NCBI GenBank assembly: GCA_019694395.1
Contig: JAIBCC010000014.1
Span: forward strand, 62,001-126,000
Reading direction: 5' to 3'
DNA from: Pyrinomonadaceae bacterium
GTDB taxonomy: Bacteria; Acidobacteriota; Blastocatellia; Pyrinomonadales; Pyrinomonadaceae
Length of the DNA stretch: 64,000 bases
Shown piece by piece: positions 44,551 to 56,291 of this stretch. The translations under genes were made by a program, and so were the position numbers. A model generated the notes under the pieces. That model was given only the letters and a program-made list of their open reading frames with translations, ran no database searches and had not been told where the DNA came from. Position 1 is the first letter of the stretch; the number at the start of each line of letters is the position of its first letter.

Positions 44551-45768
44551 ATGAGATTCAAAATTAACGTAATTATTTTAATCCTTTCTGCAATTTTTCT
44601 AACCCAGCAAATTCGGGCGGAAAATCTGCGTTTTATCAATGGCTTTTGGTTTGACGGCAAAACTTTTCAAGCCAAAACCGTTTACTCGCTCAACGGAATT
44701 TTGTCTTTCAATTACAAAGGCAAAATTGATTCGACCGTTGATTTACAAAACAATTATGTCATTCCGCCTTTTGCGGAGGCACACACGCATCAGTTTTTGG
44801 ATGTGATGAATTTTCAGGAACAGATTGGCGATTATTTAATTAAAGGGATTTTTTACGTCAAAAATCTGAACAGCTTGCCTCGTTTTACCATCAGAGTTCG
44901 TCCGTTCATTAATCAGCCAAAAAGTGTGGATGTTGTTTATGCTAATGGCGGTTTGACGGCAACCGGCGGGCATCCGATTCAGATTTACACCAGTCTCGCG
45001 CAGAATGGCGTTTTGTCCGGTCTGACCGCCAAAGATGTAGAAAATGAAGCTTTTTTTATAATTGATGATGAAAAAGATTTGGCAGAAAAATGGCAAATAA
45101 TAAAGAGCCAAAAGCCTGATTTTATAAAAACTTATCTTGACCATTCCGAAGAATACGAACTTCGCAAAAATGATGAAAAATATTACGGCAAAAAGGGTTT
45201 GAATCCGCAGCTTTTGCCGAAAATCGTTGCCAGAGCGCATCAGGATAATTTACGGGTTTCGGTTCATATCACGACCTCACAGGATTTTCATAATGCAGTA
45301 ATTGCCGGAGTTGACGAAATAGCTCATCTTCCGTTGGAAAAAATAAACGAAGCAGATGCAAAACTAGCGGCACAGAAAAAAATATTTGTCGTCACCACTA
45401 CGCTCAGTCATCGGGACACCAGCGGCATTCAAAATCTGGATGAATTTCACCGTGACAATCTGAAATTACTTTACAAATCAGGCGTAAAAATCGCCATCGG
45501 CACAGATAATATGCCGACCGCCGCAATTGAAGAAGCTGAAAATATTTACCGACTGAAAGTATTCGACAATCTGACTTTACTCAAAATCTGGACAGAAATT
45601 ACACCACAAACGATTTTCCCAAATCGCAAAATCGGATTTCTAAAAAATGGCTACGAAGCAAGTTTTTTAGCTTTGCAAGGCAATCCAATCGAGGATTTTT
45701 CCAATATCCGAAAAATCAATTTTCGTTACAAACAAGGACAATTAATAAATCGAGGACAAACTAAATGA
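44551..45768 (+). CDS. Exported amidohydrolase-family protein
   Basis: A 405-residue metal-dependent hydrolase of the amidohydrolase superfamily. After a signal peptide (residues 1-23) come the HxH metal site His78/His80 in AEAHTHQF, possible bridging Lys in DFIKTYLDHS, His in RVSVHITT, His in DEIAHLPLE, and the catalytic Asp319 in IGTDNMP. The small composite beta domain is seen at both ends. It may hydrolyse a cyclic amide or imide or a dipeptide in the periplasm. The stop overlaps the next gene's ATG, so it is in an operon with two S41 peptidases, which suggests peptide breakdown. Confidence 0.85.
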   Translation: MRFKINVIILILSAIFLTQQIRAENLRFINGFWFDGKTFQAKTVYSLNGILSFNYKGKIDSTVDLQNNYVIPPFAEAHTHQFLDVMNFQEQIGDYLIKGIFYVKNLNSLPRFTIRVRPFINQPKSVDVVYANGGLTATGGHPIQIYTSLAQNGVLSGLTAKDVENEAFFIIDDEKDLAEKWQIIKSQKPDFIKTYLDHSEEYELRKNDEKYYGKKGLNPQLLPKIVARAHQDNLRVSVHITTSQDFHNAVIAGVDEIAHLPLEKINEADAKLAAQKKIFVVTTTLSHRDTSGIQNLDEFHRDNLKLLYKSGVKIAIGTDNMPTAAIEEAENIYRLKVFDNLTLLKIWTEITPQTIFPNRKIGFLKNGYEASFLALQGNPIEDFSNIRKINFRYKQGQLINRGQTK

Positions 45769-47402
45769 AATACATCATATCGCTATTTTTTACATTAATT
45801 TTATCATTCGTATCTTTTGCCCAACACGGTGGAAATGGGGCAACCATCAACTTTGATCAAACTGCCGAACAATGGCGCGAAGATTTGCGTTTTTTCGCGG
45901 CAGAATTGCCAAAGCGTCATAAAAACGCTTTTCATTTTATGACTCGTGAGCAGTTTGAAAACGCGGTCAAACAATTCGATTCGGAAATTCCGAGTTTAAC
46001 AAAAGAGCAAATTTATGTGCGTTTTATCAAGCTGATTGCGATGGTCGGCGACGGACATACTTCGATTGAAGAACAAAGTTTGCTTCGGCTTGGTCTTTAT
46101 CCGATTCGTTACGAAATTTTGCAGGATGGTCTGTTTATTCAATCTTCTACGGCTGATTATGCCGAAATAGTGGGCGGAAAAGTCGTCAGAATCGGCAATA
46201 CTCCGATTGAAGATGCTTTGAAAAAGGTGCAGGAAATTTCGTGGGGTGATCGTCGAAACGAACAATCTTTGAAGGTAGAAACCTCCTTTTTACTTAGTTG
46301 CCCAAAGATTTTGAAAGGTTTAAATATTGCCGAATCCGACGAAAATGTTTCCGTGACAGTCGAAAAAAACGGACAGCAAAAAAACTTAGACGTAAAAGCT
46401 GTGACCGATGTTATGAGTTTTTTTCGGGACGAAAAACGAGCCTTCGCCTACGATAAATCCACCAACCCTTTGCCGTTATATTTAAAAAATCCTAACAACA
46501 ATTATTGGTTTGAATACGTTAAAGACAGCAAAATTCTTTACGTTCAATTCAATTCCACCACCAACAAACCCGATGAAAGCGTTGCCACGTTTTTCAAAAA
46601 AGTCTTCGATTTTGCCGACCAAAATCCGGTTGAAAAATTTGTTCTGGACGTGCGCGGAAATACGGGCGGAAACAATCAACTCAATAAGCCTGTCGTCATC
46701 GGTTTGATAAAAGGGAAATTTAATGAGCGCGGAAAATTATTTGTGATTCTTGGACGGCGCACTTTTTCTGCCGCCCAAAATTTAGTCAATGAAGTCGAAA
46801 AATACACCAACGCTATTTTTGTCGGAGAACCAACGGGAAGCAGCCCTAATCTATTTGGCGATCCGATAATTATGACGCTGCCGAACAGCAAAATTCCTTT
46901 TCGAGTTTCGACCTTGTGGCATCAGATCGATCCGAATGACAGGCGGCTTTTTACTACGCCGGAAATTTTCGCCCCGCTTAGTTCAAAGGATTTTCAAAAC
47001 AACAATGATCCGGCGTTTCAGGCAATTGTGAATTACGTTCCCGGCAGCACTTTCAAAGATCTAACTGCCGAAGCGTCAAAAAATGCTGATATATCGGGTT
47101 TTATAAAAAAATACCGCGAGTTTAAGCAGAATCCGCAAAATCAATTTATCAGCACTGAAACCGATACCAATGCGCTCGGTTATCGTTTGATTCAGGCTAA
47201 ACGAATCAAAGACGCAGTTGAAGTTTTTAAGCTGAATGTCGAGGCTTATCCAAATTCGGCAAATGTGTATGACAGTTTAGCGGAAGGTTATTTGCTGGAC
47301 GGAAACAGAGCGGAAGCGATCAAAAATTATGAAAAAGCTGTCTCGATCAATCCAAATTTTCAATCTTCATTGGACGCTTTGCAAAAATTGAAAGGGAATT
47401 AA
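45765..47402 (+). CDS. S41 family peptidase with C-terminal TPR region
   Basis: A 545-residue exported serine protease related to tail-specific proteases. It has a signal peptide (residues 1-19), the helical DLRFFAAELPKRHKN block, MVGDGHTSI, then the S41 core with LDVRGNTGGNNQ and nucleophile Ser335 in RRTFSAAQNLVNE. The last 130 residues resemble a short TPR tail (NVYDSLAEGYLLDGNRAEAI). It is about 40% similar by eye to the following gene and arose by tandem duplication. A PDZ domain, usual in tail-specific proteases, is not evident between the N-terminal block and the core. Confidence 0.88.
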   Translation: MKYIISLFFTLILSFVSFAQHGGNGATINFDQTAEQWREDLRFFAAELPKRHKNAFHFMTREQFENAVKQFDSEIPSLTKEQIYVRFIKLIAMVGDGHTSIEEQSLLRLGLYPIRYEILQDGLFIQSSTADYAEIVGGKVVRIGNTPIEDALKKVQEISWGDRRNEQSLKVETSFLLSCPKILKGLNIAESDENVSVTVEKNGQQKNLDVKAVTDVMSFFRDEKRAFAYDKSTNPLPLYLKNPNNNYWFEYVKDSKILYVQFNSTTNKPDESVATFFKKVFDFADQNPVEKFVLDVRGNTGGNNQLNKPVVIGLIKGKFNERGKLFVILGRRTFSAAQNLVNEVEKYTNAIFVGEPTGSSPNLFGDPIIMTLPNSKIPFRVSTLWHQIDPNDRRLFTTPEIFAPLSSKDFQNNNDPAFQAIVNYVPGSTFKDLTAEASKNADISGFIKKYREFKQNPQNQFISTETDTNALGYRLIQAKRIKDAVEVFKLNVEAYPNSANVYDSLAEGYLLDGNRAEAIKNYEKAVSINPNFQSSLDALQKLKGN

Positions 47403-47446
47403 TCACTTCATTGTCACAAAAAAAGGAATTGCGGTGTGTATGTTGT

Positions 47447-48739
47447 ATGAGCAATTTAAAATTGTGCAGAATACTGCAAATCCTGATTGTGATTTTGATG
47501 ACCGTTTGGAGCGGATTCGCCCAAAGTGCCGAACAATGGCGGGCAGATTTACGGTATTTAGCCGAAGAAATGCCCAGACAACACAAAAATCTCTTTCACA
47601 CAATGACCAGAGAACAGTTTGAGAGTGCAGTGAAAAAACTGGACTCTCAAATTCCAAATCTTTCGAGACAACAGATAATTGTTGAAATGGCTCGGATTGT
47701 GGCAATGGTCGGCGATGGTCACACCAATATTTCTCCTGCCCGCGACCCGAGAATTGATTTTCGGACATTGCCGATAAAATTATATGTTTTTAGCGACGGA
47801 ATATTTGTTCGGGCAGCAACGCGTGAACAATCCGATCTGGTCGGCGCAAAAGTCATTAAAATCGGTAAAGTTTCGATTGACGAAGCCTATAATTCGGTCA
47901 AACAAATAATCGGGCGGGATAACGAGATGGACATCAAGTTTTTCGCGCCATTTTTGCTTGTAATGCCGGAAGTTTTGAACGGTCTCGGCTTAATTGACGA
48001 GATGGAAAACGTCAAATTTACCTTTGAAAAACAGGGAAAACAATGGACGACCGATCTGAAACCTTTCGGCAAAACGGAATTGATAACGCCGGATACGGAT
48101 AATAGCTGGATTCCGAAAGACGGCTGGATTGATGCGCGGGACAGTTCAAATTCTGCGAATCTACTCTGGTTAAAAGACCCAAATGATAGATTTCGATTTG
48201 AGTATTTACCTGATTCCAAAACTCTCTATTTTCAACTGAATCAGGTTGGAAACAAAGAAAACGAGACTTTGGAAAGCTATGTGGGAAAACTCTTTAAGTT
48301 TGCAGAAACTAAAGAGATAGATAAATTCATTCTTGATCTTCGTCTTAATCGCGGCGGCAATAATTATTTAAATCGTTCGTTGCTTTTAGGAATAATCCGC
48401 GCAACCAAAATTGACCAGAGAGGCAAATTCTTTACCATCATCGGACGCAGCACCTGGTCGGCGGCGCAAATGTTGGTCAACGATCTGGAGAAATATACCA
48501 ATACGATTTTTGTTGGTGAGCCTTCGGGCGGAAAAGTTAATAGTTACGGCGATTCACGCCGAATAACTCTGCCCAACAGCGGAATTACGGTTCGTGTTTC
48601 GAGTCTTTGGTGGCAGGAAGACGAACGGGATACACGCCAATGGACCGAGCCAACCATCAAGGCTGAACTTTCATTTGCTGATTATCAAAATAATCGTGAT
48701 CCGGCGATTGAAGCAATCATGAAATATCAACAGAATTAA
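47447..48739 (+). CDS. S41 family peptidase, tandem paralogue
   Basis: A 430-residue exported serine protease paralogous to the preceding gene. It has the same helical start (DLRYLAEEMPRQHKN), MVGDGHTNI and an S41 core with LDLRLNRGGNNY and Ser338 in RSTWSAAQMLVND. It lacks the TPR tail. The ATG at 47447 gives a good signal peptide (MSNLKLCRILQILIVILMTV); the frame is open to a TTG at 47411, so the true start is not certain. Together with the amidohydrolase it forms a peptide-processing operon. Confidence 0.86.
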   Translation: MSNLKLCRILQILIVILMTVWSGFAQSAEQWRADLRYLAEEMPRQHKNLFHTMTREQFESAVKKLDSQIPNLSRQQIIVEMARIVAMVGDGHTNISPARDPRIDFRTLPIKLYVFSDGIFVRAATREQSDLVGAKVIKIGKVSIDEAYNSVKQIIGRDNEMDIKFFAPFLLVMPEVLNGLGLIDEMENVKFTFEKQGKQWTTDLKPFGKTELITPDTDNSWIPKDGWIDARDSSNSANLLWLKDPNDRFRFEYLPDSKTLYFQLNQVGNKENETLESYVGKLFKFAETKEIDKFILDLRLNRGGNNYLNRSLLLGIIRATKIDQRGKFFTIIGRSTWSAAQMLVNDLEKYTNTIFVGEPSGGKVNSYGDSRRITLPNSGITVRVSSLWWQEDERDTRQWTEPTIKAELSFADYQNNRDPAIEAIMKYQQN

Positions 48740-48785
48740 TTGCGAAACAATTAAATTAAAATTGCTGAAAAAATAAAATGTTCGT

Positions 48786-48812
48786 GAGTAAATATGTTAT
48801 AAATATTCACTC
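48786..48812 (+). promoter_or_regulatory. Imperfect palindrome at the start of the propeller kinase gene
   Basis: GAGTAAATAT (48786-48795) and ATATTCACTC (48803-48812) are nearly exact inverted copies (9 of 10). An outer pair, ATGTTC at 48778 and GAACAT at 48820, extends it. It lies just upstream of the ATG at 48819, which has no Shine-Dalgarno sequence, and TATAAA sits inside. It could be an operator or a promoter. Confidence 0.5.
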
Positions 48813-48818
48813 GATAAA

Positions 48819-51821
<3,003 letters not shown>

Positions 51822-51823
51822 AT

Positions 51824-52477
51824 ATGGAAAACATCACGATTATCATTGCTGACGACCATCCGATTGTGCGGAAAGGCTTGCGCGAAACGATTGAAGAAGA
51901 AAGTGAATTTATTGTTTTGGCGGAAGTTAATAACGGTCAGGAGGCGATTGAAGCAATTGAAAGATTCAGTCCAATAATTACGATTTTAGATGTTGATATG
52001 CCGATAATGAACGGTTTTGACGTGGCTCGTGAAATTAAATCGAGGAAGTTACCGACCGAAATTATTTTTATGACGATGCACCGCGACGAAGATTTATTTA
52101 ACGAAGCAATTGACCTCGGCGCGAAAGGATTTGTCTTAAAGGATAGTGCATTGAGCGATATTGTAGATTGTCTTAAAGCTGTTGCGTCAAAAAATCATTA
52201 TACAAGCCATTCCTTAACTTCGTTTCTTATTAACCGTAGTCAGCGGGCAATTGGCTTAGCCGAAAAACAACCATCCATTAATGATCTAACTCCAGCCGAA
52301 CGCAAGGTTCTAAAACTGATTGCCGAAAATCTGACCAGTAAAGAAATCGGCGAACAACTTTTTATCAGTTTGCGAACCGTCGAAAAACACCGCGAAAATA
52401 TCTGCCAAAAACTAAACCTGCAAGGCAGTCATTCTCTTTTCAAATTTGCCGTTCAAAATAAATCTCAATTGCTTTAA
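51824..52477 (+). CDS. LuxR-family response regulator
   Basis: A 217-residue NarL/FixJ-type regulator: receiver domain with phospho-accepting Asp56 (TILDVDMPIMNG), acidic pair DD at 10-11 and Lys in FVLKDSAL, and a LuxR helix-turn-helix (LTPAERKVLKLIAENLTSKE onward) at about residues 150-210. It begins 2 bases after the kinase, its clear partner. The palindrome TACGTAGTTCCACGTA at 52558 downstream is a candidate binding site. Confidence 0.94.
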   Translation: MENITIIIADDHPIVRKGLRETIEEESEFIVLAEVNNGQEAIEAIERFSPIITILDVDMPIMNGFDVAREIKSRKLPTEIIFMTMHRDEDLFNEAIDLGAKGFVLKDSALSDIVDCLKAVASKNHYTSHSLTSFLINRSQRAIGLAEKQPSINDLTPAERKVLKLIAENLTSKEIGEQLFISLRTVEKHRENICQKLNLQGSHSLFKFAVQNKSQLL

Positions 52478-52557
52478 TCAAAATTTTGCGCCTCATTAAT
52501 TCCAATTAATCCAACAATTTAACCAAAATCCAAAATCTGAAATCCAAACTCAAAATA

Positions 52558-52594
52558 TACGTAGTTCCACGTATAAAATTTACGTAGAACTGCG
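52558..52594 (+). promoter_or_regulatory. TACGTA palindromes upstream of the lone receiver gene
   Basis: TACGTAGTTCCACGTA (52558-52573) is close to a palindrome, and TACGTAGAACTGCG (52581-52594) repeats one half. The spacing and sequence resemble sites for NarL/FixJ-type regulators. It lies 59 bases upstream of the receiver gene at 52653. Confidence 0.55.
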
Positions 52595-52652
52595 AATTCT
52601 CAAAATGTTTGCTCGACCTTATTCTACAAATAAATAAAGTTTTAGTCCTCAG

Positions 52653-53015
52653 ATGAAGCAAATGAAAATTTTAATTGTTGATGATAACGAACAAGTCCGC
52701 AATCTTTTGCGCGACTATCTCCCGACTTCGTTTGACGAGATCTATGAATGCAGCGACGGCGGCGAAGCTGTTTCGTTTTTCAAAAGACACCAACCTGATT
52801 GGGTTTTGATGGATTGGGAAATGCCGAAAATGAACGGAATTACGGCGATCCGCGAAATAATCGGCGAATTTCCGACTGCAAATATTTGTATGGTCACGGC
52901 TTTTGACGACGAAGAAATTCGTTCAGAAGCGTTATCAGCCGGAGCGAGCGGATTTGTCTTGAAAGATAACTTATTTGAACTGGAAGACATTCTTGCCAAA
53001 GCGGAGGTGCATTAA
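52653..53015 (+). CDS. Stand-alone receiver-domain response regulator
   Basis: A 120-residue CheY-like protein: acidic pair in ILIVDDNEQV, phospho-Asp54 in LMDWEMPKMNG, Thr/Ser in VTAFDDE and Lys in FVLKDN. There is no output domain. The gene follows the LuxR regulator after 175 bases that hold the TACGTA palindromes, and precedes the large secreted protein by 29 bases. A second ATG at 52662 is possible. It could be a phosphate sink or a signalling partner of another kinase. Confidence 0.9.
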   Translation: MKQMKILIVDDNEQVRNLLRDYLPTSFDEIYECSDGGEAVSFFKRHQPDWVLMDWEMPKMNGITAIREIIGEFPTANICMVTAFDDEEIRSEALSAGASGFVLKDNLFELEDILAKAEVH

Positions 53016-53044
53016 AATTCGGCAAAGATCGAGGAATAATCGAA

Positions 53045-56000
53045 ATGAAATACTTGAAAAATAATTTGATGAAGGCAATTTTTGTAAACTTATGGACTTT
53101 TGGAACGCTGACAATTTTAACGATTGTTTTGTCAAATAATGCTTTCGGGCAGGATCTATCAAGAATTTTTGCCCCCCAAGGCGCAACGGTTGACAACGAA
53201 GGTTTGACAAAAAATATCAATCCCGGTTGCGTCCAATACGAGTTGCTGATTGAAACGGGCGACCTTGAAGGAGCTGATGCCGATGCCAACGTTTTTGTCA
53301 CCATTCACGGAACTAACGGTGACACAGACCGTATCAAAATCAACGGAGAGATAACCATCAGGGAAGATAAAGCACATCCGGTAGGAAGCACCTGTCTTGA
53401 GTTTATGACTCCCAGACAAAGTTTGGAAGAGAAACCATATAAAGCCCTTACATTCGTCAGATGGGGGTCAAATCTTAATGTGGTCAACTCAATGCTTAAC
53501 CAAGTTGGAAACTTTTTCATCCGTAATAAAACGGCAATGGTGACAATCAATACTCATGATGTGGGCACTGTTGAATCCATCACCTTAGAGCACGATAATT
53601 GGTATCCCGCGTGGTATTTAAAATCGTTGACGCTTTACAAGGGAGATAATCGGGAACTCGCCTTCCAACGCGATGTAAATCGCTGGTTTCGTGAAGATTC
53701 GCTGAAACAGACGTTCAAGGTAAACGAGAGCGGAAACGTGACCGATTACCGAATCAAGGTTTTTACGGGCGACGTTTATCAGGCGGGAACAAACTCAAAA
53801 GTTTACCTGACCTTAAACGGCAGACAGCACGTAATTCCGAATATTGACCTTGCTAAGCTGCTGCCGGGAACCAATCCTTTTGAGCGTAATCAAACCGATG
53901 AAACGGGCATTTATGACCAACCCCTGAATGATGGTTTGTCGAGTATTACGATTAACCTTGAAAAAGGTGCCAGGTGGTTTCTCGGCTCAATCACGATTGA
54001 CCGTCCGAGATCATCTTTTTCAGATATATTTCGTTATAACAACTGGATCGAAGGAGGTCAGCCGGTGACGATTTATCCGACTGAGGCTCGCGTCAGTCCG
54101 ACTCGTAAGATTACTTTCCGAAGTGAAGCGGGCTACAGCTCCCGAATGTTGATTCAATATTTTGAAAATGGAGCGCAAGGAGCACTAGCACCGAAAATGA
54201 TATTTTCTGCGGATATGCCGCCGGGACAAAACAGCGTCATTGAAATTCCTCAGGACGTGAAGGACGCAAAGGTATTTCTGATTGGGAGCGGCACGGTCAA
54301 TGATAATTTTTATACCAGTAATTTTACCGGTTATCTGGCTGGTGATCCCTGTTTCAAAGCTTGGGGGACGTTTCTTAGTCCGCAGGGCGGCACTTGCGAC
54401 GGCAATCCGATTTCTACTACCACCTTAAACCCGATTACACCAAGTTTGTATCCCAAAACAGTTGCTGAGGGGGAGCAGGGTTGTTTCGACATGATGCAAA
54501 GCATGATAAGTAAAGATACTTCGCAAAAGCTGCGAAATTTATTGGATGAAAGCAGTATCAAAAGACTTTGTAAAGGCACTAAAGACCCTAACACAACTAC
54601 TCTTTGTTATGGCGTAAGGGTGATTGACATAAGCTCCGAGAACGCAATAGCGGAATGTTCGGGGCAAATTCCTCTCGGCTCAACTCCTAAAATCGGCACG
54701 ACAACGACTACTTCCGGCGCAAATGTTTCTAACACAAATATCGCCCAAAACGAGCAGGATTGCTTTAACCAAGTTCAAGGCAAAGTTGCTTACGACACGG
54801 CGGGAAATAAAGTCTGGAACGAAAACAATATCAAGAGTCTTTGTCGCGGAACGACCAATCCTCCGGCAACAATAGCTTGTTTCAGCCAAAAGATGCCTCA
54901 AATCGGCTGGGCAAAAGCGAGTCAGGAATGTGCCGCCACAAATATTTCTTCGCAAACACAAAGGGTTAATCAAATGCCTGTTCCATCACAAAACCAGCCA
55001 ACTTCTAGAGGTATTAGTCTTGAAGGAAATTGGGTGATGTATGACGACAAAGGAGTGAAATTCGACAAATTCGCCAAAATATCTCAAAGCGGTGCAAATC
55101 TCTCGATCAACAACGGTTACGGAGCAAATTCAACTGCCGTTCTAAATGGCAACAGTCTCAAAACTTCTGACGGATTGACGGGAACAATTTCCGCCGACGG
55201 CAACAAAATAAATTGGAACATAAATTACGTTTGGGTTAAACAGGTTTCCGCTGCTACCACAAATTATGGACAAGTTTCGCCTAATCAGACTCCGATAAAT
55301 TCGCCAAATACGCTTGCGACAACCTCATTAAAAACAGCCCGCGACATTGATGCTAAAAATGGTGTGGTTTGGGCGATTGGGACAAACTCTGTCCCCGGCG
55401 GCTACGGAATTTATAAATTCAACGACTCAAGTTGGACACAAATTGACGGCGGAGCGACACGAATCGCTGTAGATCAGTCGGGAAATCCGTGGATCATCAA
55501 TTCCGTTGGAACGATTTTTCGACGAATTAACGATGCGTGGACGGAAATTCCGGGAATGCGGGACACCTTTGCGGCTGATATTGCCGTCGCCGGAAACGGA
55601 AACGTTTGGGTGGTGACAACCAGCGGATTGGTTTCGCGTTGGACGGGTTCGGGTTGGACTCCGGGACGTGCACTGCAAGCCAAACAGGTCATTGCGTTGC
55701 CGAATTCCAATGCGATTCAAATAGTTGAAAATAGTGGAAAACGTTGGACTGGAGAATCGGAAGATTCGTGGCTGATCGCCAACGACCCGACGGGATTGGC
55801 AGACAAATACCTCGAATTTGCCGTTGATGGCGATACAAAATGGGTGATTGATTCATCATTTAATATCCAAAGATTAAGTGGCGGACAATCGCAAGGCAAT
55901 TATGTCATCAACGAAACACAAGTTCAGCCAACTTCGCAGATTACCAATGCGCCGACTCCAACCAAACGCTCAATTACTTTCAGAAACGAAGCCGGATTTG

Positions 56001-56272
56001 TCGCCAAAATGTTGGTGCAGTATTTTGAATCGGGTCCGAATGGTATTTCGCTGCCAAAGTTTTTGTTCACCGACAATCTCCCTGTCGGACAAAGTAAAAC
56101 GCTCGAAATTCCCAATTCCGCTACGAATACGCAGATCGTCGTCAGTCTGATCGGCAGCGGAACAATGAAAGATAATTTTTTTAGCACCAGCATTGATGGA
56201 GGATTTACGGGAAACCGATGTTTCAAAGCGTGGGGCACATTATTCAGTCCGCAGGGCGGAACTTGTCAATAA
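53045..56272 (+). CDS. Large secreted modular protein with PLAT, tectonin and cytolysin-D4-like modules
   Basis: A 1075-residue exported protein. Modules in order: signal peptide (1-36, ending AFGQ); PLAT/LH2-like domain (about 61-216, with YELLIETGDLEGADADANVF); a second PLAT-like domain (232-322, with IKVFTGDVYQAGTNSKVY); a beta-sandwich module (354-452, SEAGYSSRMLIQYF to FKAWGTFLSPQGG); two Cys/Trp modules (477-539 and 569-630); a beta module (659-732, GNWVMYDD); a tectonin-like propeller (764-942, repeated WAIGT/WIINS units); a second beta-sandwich module (975-1075). The beta-sandwich signature resembles domain 4 of cholesterol-dependent cytolysins, without the undecapeptide. It appears to be a membrane- or glycan-binding protein; the function is inferred only. 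The next gene shares several modules. Confidence 0.75.
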   Translation: MKYLKNNLMKAIFVNLWTFGTLTILTIVLSNNAFGQDLSRIFAPQGATVDNEGLTKNINPGCVQYELLIETGDLEGADADANVFVTIHGTNGDTDRIKINGEITIREDKAHPVGSTCLEFMTPRQSLEEKPYKALTFVRWGSNLNVVNSMLNQVGNFFIRNKTAMVTINTHDVGTVESITLEHDNWYPAWYLKSLTLYKGDNRELAFQRDVNRWFREDSLKQTFKVNESGNVTDYRIKVFTGDVYQAGTNSKVYLTLNGRQHVIPNIDLAKLLPGTNPFERNQTDETGIYDQPLNDGLSSITINLEKGARWFLGSITIDRPRSSFSDIFRYNNWIEGGQPVTIYPTEARVSPTRKITFRSEAGYSSRMLIQYFENGAQGALAPKMIFSADMPPGQNSVIEIPQDVKDAKVFLIGSGTVNDNFYTSNFTGYLAGDPCFKAWGTFLSPQGGTCDGNPISTTTLNPITPSLYPKTVAEGEQGCFDMMQSMISKDTSQKLRNLLDESSIKRLCKGTKDPNTTTLCYGVRVIDISSENAIAECSGQIPLGSTPKIGTTTTTSGANVSNTNIAQNEQDCFNQVQGKVAYDTAGNKVWNENNIKSLCRGTTNPPATIACFSQKMPQIGWAKASQECAATNISSQTQRVNQMPVPSQNQPTSRGISLEGNWVMYDDKGVKFDKFAKISQSGANLSINNGYGANSTAVLNGNSLKTSDGLTGTISADGNKINWNINYVWVKQVSAATTNYGQVSPNQTPINSPNTLATTSLKTARDIDAKNGVVWAIGTNSVPGGYGIYKFNDSSWTQIDGGATRIAVDQSGNPWIINSVGTIFRRINDAWTEIPGMRDTFAADIAVAGNGNVWVVTTSGLVSRWTGSGWTPGRALQAKQVIALPNSNAIQIVENSGKRWTGESEDSWLIANDPTGLADKYLEFAVDGDTKWVIDSSFNIQRLSGGQSQGNYVINETQVQPTSQITNAPTPTKRSITFRNEAGFVAKMLVQYFESGPNGISLPKFLFTDNLPVGQSKTLEIPNSATNTQIVVSLIGSGTMKDNFFSTSIDGGFTGNRCFKAWGTLFSPQGGTCQ

Positions 56273-56291
56273 ATTTGAGGAGAAAAATCTA

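Noticed and set aside
56193-56291. Upstream extension of the second modular protein
   Set aside because: It overlaps the end of the first protein's gene in another frame; a GAGGAG site and signal peptide mark the start at 56292.
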